Positions 19,360 through 27,543 of a stretch of 64,000 nt of DNA are shown in pieces. The stretch is from HGM04593 sp045631905 (GTDB lineage: Bacteria; Bacteroidota; Bacteroidia; Bacteroidales; Bacteroidaceae). The notes below the pieces were generated by a model, which was not told the DNA's origin, made no database searches, and saw nothing but the letters and a program-made list of their open reading frames with translations. Each line of letters opens with the position of its first letter. Positions within the stretch are counted from its first letter, which is position 1. A program made the position numbers and the translations under genes. The DNA lies in contig JAZQVO010000005.1 in assembly GCA_045631905.1 (NCBI GenBank), forward strand, positions 59,183-123,182. Reading direction: 5' to 3'.

Positions 19360-19416
19360 CAATAGTACGTTAATTGGGCATGTTGTGTCCCGGCGTGAAC
19401 AAAAAAGAGTAACGAT

Positions 19417-21408
19417 ATGGCAAAAAAACAGATTTCCATAGAAGAGGTAAAGGAAGATATACGCTATCTTCGTCTGTTGGCACGCGATTTTCCCACGGTG
19501 TCGAGTGTTACAACCGAAATAATAAATCTCGAAGCAATATTGCAATTACCCAAGCCCACAGAGCACTATCTTGCCGACCTCCATGGCGAGAACGAGGCCT
19601 TTGAGCATGTGTTGCGCAATGCGTCGGGTAACATCAAACGCAAGGTGAACGAGCTCTTTGGCGACACTATCTCCGAGAGGGATAAAAAAGAGTTGTGCAC
19701 CCTCATATACTACCCCGAAAAGAAGTTGAAGCTCGTGAAGCAGGACAACGATGACATGGAGGGGTATTACACAGTGATGCTCAACCGTCTCATCACCGTC
19801 TGTCGCGATATTTCGTCAAAGTACACCCGCTCAAAGGTGCGCAAGAGCCTCCCCGAAGAGTATGCCTACATAATAGAAGAGTTGTTGCACGAAGCTAACG
19901 ACGAACGCAACAAGCAGGCCTACTTCTCGGCTATTATAAACACAATAATATGCACAGGCCGTGCCGACCACTTTATTATAGCACTCTGCTCGCTCATTCA
20001 GCGACTGGCCATCGACCGCCTGCACATTCTTGGCGACATCTTCGACCGTGGTCCCGGTGCACACCTCATTATGGATACCCTGTGCAATTATCATCACCTC
20101 GACATCACATGGGGCAACCACGATGTTTTGTGGATGGGTGCCGCCTCGGGTAACCTTTGCTGTATAGCAAGCGTGTTGCGCCTCTCGTTGCGCGATGCCA
20201 ACACACGCACCCTCGAGGACGGCTATGCCATAAACATGGTTCCGCTTGCAACATTTGCCATGGAGCAGTATGCCGACGACCCTTGCGAGATATATATACC
20301 GCGAGTAGACGAGGAGCGTACAAACCACACCGAAAAAGATATACGCCTTATAGCTCAAATGCACAAGGCTGTCGCAGTGATAGAGTTTAAACTATCGGGG
20401 CAGATAGCTATGAAGTATCCCGGCTGGGAGATGGCCGACCGTTGCCTCATGGAACACATAAACAAAGAGCGCGGAACAATTACGATAGATGGGGTGGAGT
20501 ATCCCATGCTCGACAAAGAGTGGCCCACCCTCGACCCTGCCAACCCCTACGCTCTCACACCCGAGGAGACCGACCTCATGGAGCGTCTACGTTACTCCTT
20601 TACACGTAGCGAACGCTTGCAGAACCATGTAAACTGCCTGCTCATGCGTGGCGGTATGTATGTTATATACAACTCGAATCTTATGTTCCACGCATCGGTA
20701 CCTTTGAACGAAGATGGTACCATGCGCGAGGTGAACATCGACGGCGAGGTGGTAAAAGGCAAAGAACTAATGAAAAAGGTTGAGCGTATAGCACGTTCGG
20801 CCTTCGACAACTATCTTAATGCCGAAGAACGCGAGAAGGCTAGCGACTTTTTCTGGTATCTTTGGTGTGGCCCGCAGTCGCCCCTCTTCGGAAAATCGAA
20901 GATGGCAACCTTTGAACGTTATCTGCTCACCGACAAAGAGGTGCAGAAGGAGCCGAAGGGGTGGTACTATGTGTTGCGCGACCAAGCCGAGGTGTGCGAC
21001 TACATACTCGACGAGTTTGGTGTTCAAGGTAACCACCGCCACATAATAAACGGCCACGTTCCCGTGCGTGTGTTCAAGGGCGAAAACCCCATAAAGGCCG
21101 ACGGCCGTCTCATGGTCATCGACGGTGGTTTCTCGCGTGTGTACCACAACCGCACAGGTATTGCAGGCTACACACTTGTATATCACAGCCGTGGCTTCCA
21201 GCTTGTTCAGCACGAGCCTTTCACATCGACCGAGGAGGCTATAATAAACGGTACTGATATTCATGGTACAACGCAGATTGTAGAGATGATGGGCCGTCGC
21301 GAAAAGGTTGCCGACACCGACATAGGTCGTGGCATAAAACTTAAAATCGGCGACCTGGAAAAACTGCTCACCGCTTACCGCAAAGGTATAATAAAAGAGC
21401 GACCATAA
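19417..21408 (+). CDS. fbp: class III fructose-1,6-bisphosphatase
   Basis: A 663-residue cytosolic enzyme of the large Firmicutes/Bacteroidetes type. Metallophosphoesterase motifs are visible in order: LADLHGENEAFEHVL, HILGDIFDRGPGAHL, TWGNHDVLWMG and the late histidines in NGHVPV and IDGGFSR. It hydrolyses fructose 1,6-bisphosphate to fructose 6-phosphate for gluconeogenesis. Its own promoter lies upstream; purE follows after 31 bases. Confidence 0.96.
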   Translation: MAKKQISIEEVKEDIRYLRLLARDFPTVSSVTTEIINLEAILQLPKPTEHYLADLHGENEAFEHVLRNASGNIKRKVNELFGDTISERDKKELCTLIYYPEKKLKLVKQDNDDMEGYYTVMLNRLITVCRDISSKYTRSKVRKSLPEEYAYIIEELLHEANDERNKQAYFSAIINTIICTGRADHFIIALCSLIQRLAIDRLHILGDIFDRGPGAHLIMDTLCNYHHLDITWGNHDVLWMGAASGNLCCIASVLRLSLRDANTRTLEDGYAINMVPLATFAMEQYADDPCEIYIPRVDEERTNHTEKDIRLIAQMHKAVAVIEFKLSGQIAMKYPGWEMADRCLMEHINKERGTITIDGVEYPMLDKEWPTLDPANPYALTPEETDLMERLRYSFTRSERLQNHVNCLLMRGGMYVIYNSNLMFHASVPLNEDGTMREVNIDGEVVKGKELMKKVERIARSAFDNYLNAEEREKASDFFWYLWCGPQSPLFGKSKMATFERYLLTDKEVQKEPKGWYYVLRDQAEVCDYILDEFGVQGNHRHIINGHVPVRVFKGENPIKADGRLMVIDGGFSRVYHNRTGIAGYTLVYHSRGFQLVQHEPFTSTEEAIINGTDIHGTTQIVEMMGRREKVADTDIGRGIKLKIGDLEKLLTAYRKGIIKERP

Positions 21409-21439
21409 ACGATACAAAAACAAACAATAAAGCAAATAT

Positions 21440-21946
21440 ATGAAAGCAATAGTAAGCGTTATAATGGGAAGCACATCGGACCTTCCCGTAATGAAGAAAG
21501 CAACAGATTTTCTTAACGAGATGAAGGTTCCCTTCGAGGTGAACGCTCTCTCGGCACATCGCACCCCCGAAGCCGTGGAGGCTTTTGCCAAAGGTGCCAA
21601 GGAGCGTGGTATAAAGATTATAATTGCCGCGGCAGGCATGGCCGCACACCTTCCCGGCGTGATAGCCGCAAGCACCACATTGCCTGTTATCGGTGTGCCC
21701 ATCAACAGCACCTTAGATGGCATGGACGCACTGCTCGCCATCGTGCAGATGCCTCCCGGCATACCTGTTGCTACAGTGGGTGTGAACGCCTCTCTCAACT
21801 CGGCAATACTTGCGGTAGAGATGCTCTCGCTTGCCGATGCCGAACTTGCCGAGCGTCTTGCAACCTATAAGGAGAACCTTAAAAAGAAGATAGAAAAGGC
21901 CAACGAGGAGCTTAAAGACTTAAAGTATGAGTACAAAACAAACTAA
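21440..21946 (+). CDS. purE: N5-carboxyaminoimidazole ribonucleotide mutase PurE
   Basis: A 168-residue protein with the class I PurE signatures GSTSDLPVM and SAHRTPE near the N-terminus and AAGMAAHLPGV, followed by PPGIPVATVG. It moves the carboxyl group of N5-CAIR to C4 in de novo purine synthesis. Length is normal. The end overlaps the start of ispG by 20 bases, so the two are probably coupled although the pathways differ. Confidence 0.96.
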   Translation: MKAIVSVIMGSTSDLPVMKKATDFLNEMKVPFEVNALSAHRTPEAVEAFAKGAKERGIKIIIAAAGMAAHLPGVIAASTTLPVIGVPINSTLDGMDALLAIVQMPPGIPVATVGVNASLNSAILAVEMLSLADAELAERLATYKENLKKKIEKANEELKDLKYEYKTN

Positions 21947-23663
21947 TATAGACCTCTTCAACTACCATCGTCGCACGACGGTTGAGGTTAATGTGGGCGG
22001 TGTCGCCATAGGCTGCGAGAACCCTGTAAGGGTACAGTCTATGACCAATACATCGACCATGGACACACAGGGTAGTGTGGAGCAGGTGGAGCGCATCGTG
22101 GCACGCGGAGGCGAGCTCGTGCGTCTCACAACACAAGGAAACCGCGAAGCGGTGAACCTTGGTAACATAAAGGAGCTGCTGCTCGCTCGCGGTTGCAACG
22201 TACCTCTTGTAGCCGACGTACATTTTAACGCATCGGTTGCCGATACCGCGGCGCAGTATGCCGACAAGGTGCGCGTAAACCCCGGAAACTATGTCGATAC
22301 GGCACGAGTGTTCAAACACATAGATTACACCGACGCCGAGTATGCCGAGGAGCTCAAACGCTTGCGCGAGCGTTTTGTAGCCTTCCTCTCGCTGTGCAAG
22401 GCCAACGGGAAAGCTATCCGCGTGGGAGTAAACCATGGCTCTCTTTCCGACCGCATAATGAGCCGTTACGGCGACACCCCTTCGGGCGTGGTGGAGTCGT
22501 GCATGGAGTTTTTGCGCATCTGTCGCGACGAGAATTTCAACAACGTGGTTGTGTCGATAAAGACAAGTAACACCTCGATGATGGTTACCACAGTGCGCCG
22601 TCTTGTGGCCGTGATGGAGAGCGAGGGCATATCGTACCCCCTGCATCTGGGTGTTACCGAGGCCGGCGATGCCGAAGACGGTCGCATAAAGAGTGCGGTA
22701 GGCATAGGCGCGTTGCTTGCCGACGGAATAGGCGACACCGTGCGTGTCTCCCTTGCCGAGGCACCCGAGAATGAGATACCCGTCGCAAAAGAACTTGTCG
22801 ATTATATATCGAAGCGTGCAGGTCACCTGCCTGTAAACGGTGCAGTGTACGAAGGCTTCTGTTACGAAGAGCCCGTGCGTCGCACAACCGAGGCTGTGGG
22901 CCCTGTGGGCGGTTTGCAAGTGCCCGTAGTTGTGGGCGAGGCTGTTCAAACAGCCGATATTACCCCCGATTTTATAGGCTCGCAACTATCCACCGTGGGC
23001 ATAGACGAGGCTGCCGACGGCACCATCGTATCGCTCTGCATACGTTGCCTCACATCCGAAAATATCGAGAAACTAAAATCCCTGAAAGATATAATAATTG
23101 TTGCAAACAGCATGCATGCCAACCCCGTTGCCGAGCTTCGTGCCGTTGTTCACAAGCTTGCAAGCGAGGGCGTGAAAGCACCCGTGATAGTGCATCGTTG
23201 CTACAAAGAACAGGCGGTAGAGAGCCTCCGCATAAAGGCGGCGGCCGACCTTGGCGTGTTGCTCATCGACGGCCTTGTCGATGGCGTGTGGGTTGAAAAC
23301 CCCGGCATAGGAGCCGAGGAGGTAAACTCAATAATGTTCGGAATATTGCAGGCGACACGTGCCCGCATAAGCAAGACCGAATATATCGCCTGTCCCGGTT
23401 GCGGTCGCACCATGTACGACCTGCAAGGAACCCTTGCAAAGATAAAAACCGCCACCACCCACCTCAAAGGGCTTAAAATAGGTGTCATGGGCTGTATCGT
23501 AAACGGCCCCGGTGAGATGGCCGATGCCGACTACGGCTATGTGGGTGCCGCACGTGGCAAGGTGAGCCTCTATCGCAGGAAAGAGTGCGTGGAGAAAAAT
23601 ATCCCCGAGGAGGAGGCTATCGAGCGCCTTTTACAGCTTATCGAGAGCGACCGAAACAAGTAA
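21927..23663 (+). CDS. ispG: 4-hydroxy-3-methylbut-2-enyl diphosphate synthase, long form
   Basis: A 578-residue protein, longer than the roughly 370 residues of enterobacterial IspG. It has the N-terminal TIM barrel (MTNTSTMDT, ADVHFNASVA, VRVNPGN), an extra domain of about 200 residues, and a C-terminal iron-sulphur domain with ACPGCGRT and MGCIVNGPGEM supplying cluster cysteines. The three-domain form is known from Bacteroidetes, Chlamydiae and plants. It acts in the same isoprenoid pathway as dxs. The start overlaps purE by 20 bases; a terminator follows. Confidence 0.96.
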   Translation: MSTKQTNIDLFNYHRRTTVEVNVGGVAIGCENPVRVQSMTNTSTMDTQGSVEQVERIVARGGELVRLTTQGNREAVNLGNIKELLLARGCNVPLVADVHFNASVADTAAQYADKVRVNPGNYVDTARVFKHIDYTDAEYAEELKRLRERFVAFLSLCKANGKAIRVGVNHGSLSDRIMSRYGDTPSGVVESCMEFLRICRDENFNNVVVSIKTSNTSMMVTTVRRLVAVMESEGISYPLHLGVTEAGDAEDGRIKSAVGIGALLADGIGDTVRVSLAEAPENEIPVAKELVDYISKRAGHLPVNGAVYEGFCYEEPVRRTTEAVGPVGGLQVPVVVGEAVQTADITPDFIGSQLSTVGIDEAADGTIVSLCIRCLTSENIEKLKSLKDIIIVANSMHANPVAELRAVVHKLASEGVKAPVIVHRCYKEQAVESLRIKAAADLGVLLIDGLVDGVWVENPGIGAEEVNSIMFGILQATRARISKTEYIACPGCGRTMYDLQGTLAKIKTATTHLKGLKIGVMGCIVNGPGEMADADYGYVGAARGKVSLYRRKECVEKNIPEEEAIERLLQLIESDRNK

Positions 23664-23680
23664 TTTACTATATGTTTCTT

Positions 23681-23716
23681 ATCACCAACCCTGCGAGCAG
23701 GGTTGGTGATTTTTTT
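23681..23716 (+). terminator. rho-independent terminator after ispG
   Basis: A 13-bp perfect stem (23681-23693 with 23698-23710) around a CGAG loop followed by six T. Confidence 0.95.
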
Positions 23717-23894
23717 GTGCTTTTATGCCAAAAACAGAAGCAATATCCCCTCCCTTAGCACTTTGCTCTTTTATCACATCTCATTCACTCAAAGAGAGGT
23801 GGCCGAGCTGTTTCTTTATCCCTTGTTTGCGATAAAATAGCGAGAATAGTAATATTTTATACATGTAGACATGTGTAAGATTGCAGTTACTTTA
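23717..23894. other. intergenic region with a tRNA-Ser-like 5' fragment
   Basis: No gene is seen between the ispG terminator and the promoter of region A. Positions 23794-23810 read GAGAGGTGGCCGAGCTG, which looks like the acceptor strand and D-arm start of a bacterial tRNA-Ser, after which the similarity stops. It may be a relic of a rearrangement or integration at this junction, where the base composition becomes markedly AT-rich. Chance similarity cannot be excluded for a 17-base match. Confidence 0.3.
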
Positions 23895-23925
23895 TTTGTA
23901 TAAGAAATTTAAATATATATATTTG
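23895..23925 (+). promoter_or_regulatory. full promoter of accessory operon A
   Basis: TTTG at 23895-23898, a 19-base spacer and TATATTTG at 23918-23925: an exact Bacteroidetes promoter. The transcript would start about 50 bases before the first gene. It is the only clear promoter I see before the terminator at 33889. Confidence 0.75.
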
Positions 23926-23984
23926 CGTTCAATAATTTAATAATGAAAATTATATGGTAACTTATATAAGTAATAATAAATCAT

Positions 23985-24746
23985 ATGGAAATTGCGATAA
24001 ATAATTTAGAGAAGGTAACACTGGGCTATCTCAAAAAACTTCAAAGTGTAGAAGGAGATTTGGAAATAGCTAAAAGAGTTGTCAATAATAATGAGCGAGC
24101 TGTTATATATTTCATGGGTGAATTTTCTAACCCCTTCTTAGATTACATAGGCAAGGAGATAATGAAAGTCGAAGGAATATATATAAATAATGTACTATGT
24201 TACTATCCTGCAATTACAGGAACTTACTATGAATTTATAGGTGCAAAATTTGTAGATAACAAACCTACGTGGCACAAAGTATCTCTATACAAAGGTGTAG
24301 GAGATAATAACGGAAAGCCGGCACGTCTCTATACATATATAAACACAATTACAGTGCGCTATTTTGTTAATCTATACAAAAAAATGGAAAAGAATAGAGA
24401 AATAAGCATAGAGGATTTGCTAGAAACCACCGGTGTCTCTATTCTAAAAGATTACGATGGGTTTGACGAAATTTCATTAGATGATGATAATCCTATGCTT
24501 GATGAACTTAATGTGGCATGGGAAAAGCTTCCGGAAAAGGATAGGCTTATATTGAGATATTTAGTGATAGAAGAGAGGAATCCGCTCGAAATATTTGATG
24601 AGATGATTCAATATGTAGAGACAACTATTGCGCCCGAACAATACAATAGAAAACAAAAGCAAGATGCTATGTCGCTAATGAAACAGAGAGCAAAACTCCA
24701 TCTTCGTAAGTTGATTGTTGAACAAAGAAAACAAAAGAAACAATGA
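23985..24746 (+). CDS. divergent sigma-70/ECF-like factor (region A)
   Basis: A 253-residue protein without a clear full-length match. Two segments look like sigma-70 regions: LYTYINTITVRYFVNLYKK (about 110-128) resembles region 2.3/2.4, which melts and reads the -10 box, and WEKLPEKDRLILRYLVIEE with a later basic helix near MKQRAKLHLRKLI resembles region 4. It has no membrane segment. The next gene overlaps by four bases (ATGA) and looks like an anti-sigma partner. I infer a dedicated regulator of the operon; it may have diverged into another DNA- or polymerase-binding role. Confidence 0.6.
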   Translation: MEIAINNLEKVTLGYLKKLQSVEGDLEIAKRVVNNNERAVIYFMGEFSNPFLDYIGKEIMKVEGIYINNVLCYYPAITGTYYEFIGAKFVDNKPTWHKVSLYKGVGDNNGKPARLYTYINTITVRYFVNLYKKMEKNREISIEDLLETTGVSILKDYDGFDEISLDDDNPMLDELNVAWEKLPEKDRLILRYLVIEERNPLEIFDEMIQYVETTIAPEQYNRKQKQDAMSLMKQRAKLHLRKLIVEQRKQKKQ

Positions 24747-25030
24747 AACATCTGATTAAAGATACCGAATTGGTTGCGTACCTCGAAGGCACTTTGAGTA
24801 AAGAAGAGGTCAGACATTTGAAGAATAGATTGAAAGAAAATGGCGAATTAGCCCTTTTGTATCATCTGCAACTTGCATATGACGAGGGTATGAAAGAGTA
24901 TGCAAATGAGTTGATAGGAGAAGATGATTTTTATATAGAATCTGATGACGAGTATGAGAAAACCGGCAATTTTGGTTTTAATAGAGGTATTAGAATGGCT
25001 GCCGATAAAAATTTCCCGGAAGAAAAATAA
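24743..25030 (+). CDS. small anti-sigma-like protein (region A)
   Basis: A 95-residue acidic protein. Its first 50 residues (DTELVAYLEGTLSKEEV, then a Leu-rich helix) look like the N-terminal sigma-binding helices of Bacteroidetes anti-sigma factors, which often begin 'EELxxYLxGxLsxEE'. No zinc motif and no transmembrane helix are present, so it would act in the cytosol. The ATGA overlap with the preceding sigma-like gene indicates coupled translation at a fixed ratio. Function is inferred from position and weak similarity. Confidence 0.55.
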   Translation: MKHLIKDTELVAYLEGTLSKEEVRHLKNRLKENGELALLYHLQLAYDEGMKEYANELIGEDDFYIESDDEYEKTGNFGFNRGIRMAADKNFPEEK

Positions 25031-25180
25031 TAAAAAGTGCTCGATTTTACTATTGTGCTTCTCTATGATTGTGTAGCGATGAAGAAAAAGATATTCATAT
25101 GTTTGCTCGAAAATATCGTTACTACACTCAATAGAAGAAAAGAAACTTAACAATAGTATTAATTTTAAAAAATAAGAATT

Positions 25181-26344
25181 ATGAAATCAATGGAATTTAC
25201 AAAAGCAACAGTAGAGAAAGTAGCTGAAACAATTAAGAAACACGGAGAAGAGTTTAGTGCTATTCGCAACGAAGGTGCCAATCTTACAATTGAAGAAATT
25301 GCTCAAAAACTTATTATTGATAAGTTTAACGAAGCTCAGATAGAGGCCGAGGACATTGTTAATGACTTGAAAAAGGGACTTGCCGAATTTGATGCACAGT
25401 TTAGCGAAAACAAAGCGACCGAAACAATTAATGTAAAGGAAAACCTCGAAAAGGCCTGCGAAAATTGTACCGACGAGGAGCGCAAGAACTATTATGTGAA
25501 TGTTCTTACCGCTATCGAGTTGCTAAATGCAGGAGAACTCACAGAAGAGGACGTAAAAGCAAAACTTGCAAAGAATGCCGAGCTTTCTAACGAGGAGTTG
25601 CTTGCAAAGATTGAGAAGGTTATGAACTCGTCTATCTCGTTGGAGGAGTTGTCGGCAACGGTAAAAGATGGTGTGAACGCCGAAGCACTTTCGAAGTTGG
25701 CCAAAGAGATTGAACTCAAAAAAGACGAGTACCGTCTGATGACAGCTGTGTGGCTATATATTGAACAACGCGAAGGAAACTTGAAACTTTCGGACTCGGA
25801 CAACGCTCTGTCGGCAGAACAATTGGGTGTTATGGCCGGAGCCGCAATAGAGACTATTATAACAAATAATGCTTTGAGCGAAGGTAAAATAGACCTGGCA
25901 ACATGGCAAAAAATTGTAAAATATATACTTGGTGCGGCTTTGGTTCTTGCGTGGACTTCTTTGTCAATCGTTGCTTGTTCAACATTGGGATTTTTCGCTT
26001 TTACATCGTTCTTAACAATGATAGGTACCAGTATGTTTGCAATAATGTTCTCTTTTGTTATAGTAGCAATATTTGTATCAGATATGATGGAATGGTCGGG
26101 TGAAGGTATGAAGAGTGTTATTGCTTTCTTGGGCGATGTTTACGATAAGTATATTGTAAAAATAACAGCCAAAATATCTTCATGGGTTGAGAAACTAAAA
26201 GAGTGGGTTACCAAAACAAAGAATGAAACAGATGAAACTGTTGCAGATGGCAATAACAGTGTTGAAAAGATGCCTACCGAAGAGCAAGTGGTAAGTAATG
26301 GTGAGGAACAGACAGCAATAGCAGGAGAGGCGTTGCTCGCTTAA
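25181..26344 (+). CDS. helical membrane protein of unknown function (region A)
   Basis: A 387-residue protein that I do not recognise. Residues 1-240 are Glu/Lys/Ala-rich and helical throughout (for example LTEEDVKAKLAKNAELSNEE), then about 245-300 contains two or three consecutive hydrophobic helices (YILGAALVLAWTSLSIVAC, then a Phe-rich stretch), and the last 85 residues are charged. The composition of the soluble part recalls TerB-like all-helical domains, but no signature is firm. It could be a membrane platform for the downstream AAA+ ATPase. A gap of 150 bases precedes it and a hairpin follows it. Confidence 0.6.
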   Translation: MKSMEFTKATVEKVAETIKKHGEEFSAIRNEGANLTIEEIAQKLIIDKFNEAQIEAEDIVNDLKKGLAEFDAQFSENKATETINVKENLEKACENCTDEERKNYYVNVLTAIELLNAGELTEEDVKAKLAKNAELSNEELLAKIEKVMNSSISLEELSATVKDGVNAEALSKLAKEIELKKDEYRLMTAVWLYIEQREGNLKLSDSDNALSAEQLGVMAGAAIETIITNNALSEGKIDLATWQKIVKYILGAALVLAWTSLSIVACSTLGFFAFTSFLTMIGTSMFAIMFSFVIVAIFVSDMMEWSGEGMKSVIAFLGDVYDKYIVKITAKISSWVEKLKEWVTKTKNETDETVADGNNSVEKMPTEEQVVSNGEEQTAIAGEALLA

Positions 26345-26354
26345 ATATAAACTT

Positions 26355-26378
26355 CGAGGCATGCACACGCATGCCTCG
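26355..26378 (+). other. 10-bp perfect hairpin inside operon A
   Basis: CGAGGCATGC pairs with GCATGCCTCG around an ACAC loop. It has no proper T-run, so it is more likely a partial terminator, an RNA-processing site or a 3'-end stabiliser that lowers expression of the downstream genes relative to the membrane protein. Confidence 0.6.
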
Positions 26379-26392
26379 TTAAATCTTTAAAT

Positions 26393-27043
26393 ATGGAATT
26401 AGTTACAGTTATTATAGGGGGAACGGTTTTAGCTTTGGCTGCTTCGTTGGCCTATGCCGTGAAAATATATCAAGAGATAAAGCGAAAAAATGTAGAAATT
26501 GAGGCTCTTCGCTCTTCCTTGAATGGATATGTAGAGACATATTCTTTTGAAAAAGCCGATGAAGAACTGGTACTTCAATGTCAGGCAAAAATAAAAGAGT
26601 TGTTTCATGGAGATATAGAAAAGGAGTTTAACAAGTATAACACACTTGAAGCGAAGAAAGCTTTTGCCAATAGAATTGTTACAGAGCTGGCTCAGTGTAT
26701 GAATCTTAAAATAGATAAAATTGTAATAGATGATTTAGGGCCGTTTACACGTGGTGTCGCTTGTCACGATAATAACACTGTAACTATCTATTTAAATGAG
26801 GTTCTTCTTGTTGCCGACCCTCAGCAATTGGTTAAAACAATGTGTCACGAACTTAAACATTGTGTTCAATTTGAAGCTTTAACAAATGATATTTGGGGTT
26901 ATTCTCCTCAAAGAATCGGGCAATATCTTTATAGCATGGAGCATTATGTTCAGTGTGAGTACGTCGAAAGCTATGAAGGCTATGTTAGTCAAATTGTTGA
27001 AATTGATGCAAATAAGTTTGTTGATGAAATATTTAAGGCATAA
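26393..27043 (+). CDS. membrane-anchored zinc metallopeptidase-like protein (region A)
   Basis: A 216-residue protein. Residues 4-24 are a transmembrane anchor (TVIIGGTVLALAASLAYAV) followed by a basic stop, which predicts a cytosolic catalytic domain. The zincin motif HELKH is at 152-156 (MCHELKHCVQF), and a downstream VEIDANKF near residue 198 fits the Glu third zinc ligand seen in minimal zincins. The family is not recognised beyond that. Being anchored next to a AAA+ ATPase recalls split versions of FtsH-like proteases, but this is inference and the substrate is unknown. Confidence 0.7.
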   Translation: MELVTVIIGGTVLALAASLAYAVKIYQEIKRKNVEIEALRSSLNGYVETYSFEKADEELVLQCQAKIKELFHGDIEKEFNKYNTLEAKKAFANRIVTELAQCMNLKIDKIVIDDLGPFTRGVACHDNNTVTIYLNEVLLVADPQQLVKTMCHELKHCVQFEALTNDIWGYSPQRIGQYLYSMEHYVQCEYVESYEGYVSQIVEIDANKFVDEIFKA

Positions 27044-27064
27044 TAATTAATACTTTATCTTAAT

Positions 27065-27541
27065 ATGAAAATAAAAGATATTTTAGAATCTATTGGTTCT
27101 GTAAAAAACAAGATATATATCGCTTATCGTATTTTTAATTGTTCACCCAAATTTAAAAAAGCTATAAAACAATGGAAGTTGTATGAAGACCTTCCGGTGG
27201 TAAATGTTTGTGTAGAAGGATATGGTGATGCCTTTATAGAAATTTCATCGTATGATTTGGTAAACAAATATGGCTTCGATGAATTATCGGCGCTTTTTAT
27301 GCTCGACGACATTGAAAGGGCACAAGAGCAACAAAACAAGGAAAAGTTAAATAATCTTTTGGCTTTCTTGGTGCAAGGTAAGCACGAGGTTAGAACAAAG
27401 GTATCGCAGGAGATAAAGGACAAAGTAAAAAAGAATAACCCTGATGCTTGGGCCGAATACCAAAGATTATGTGAGAATGCCGAGAAAAGAGAGTCGGAAC
27501 TCAAAAGAGATTATTCAAAGATAATAGAAACAGATTTATAA
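27065..27541 (+). CDS. uncharacterised 158-residue protein (region A)
   Basis: Not recognised. The first half has short alternating segments (LPVVNVCVEGYGDAFIEIS) and the second half is a long charged helix likely to form a coiled coil (ERAQEQQNKEKLNNLL through the C-terminus). It has no signal peptide or membrane helix. It lies two bases before the AAA+ ATPase gene, so it may be an adaptor of that ATPase. Confidence 0.55.
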   Translation: MKIKDILESIGSVKNKIYIAYRIFNCSPKFKKAIKQWKLYEDLPVVNVCVEGYGDAFIEISSYDLVNKYGFDELSALFMLDDIERAQEQQNKEKLNNLLAFLVQGKHEVRTKVSQEIKDKVKKNNPDAWAEYQRLCENAEKRESELKRDYSKIIETDL

Positions 27542-27543
27542 GC

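Noticed and set aside
21912..22985. 357-codon frame antisense to ispG
   Set aside because: Lies wholly opposite ispG and has a low-information His/Cys/Tyr-rich translation typical of antisense frames in this genome.
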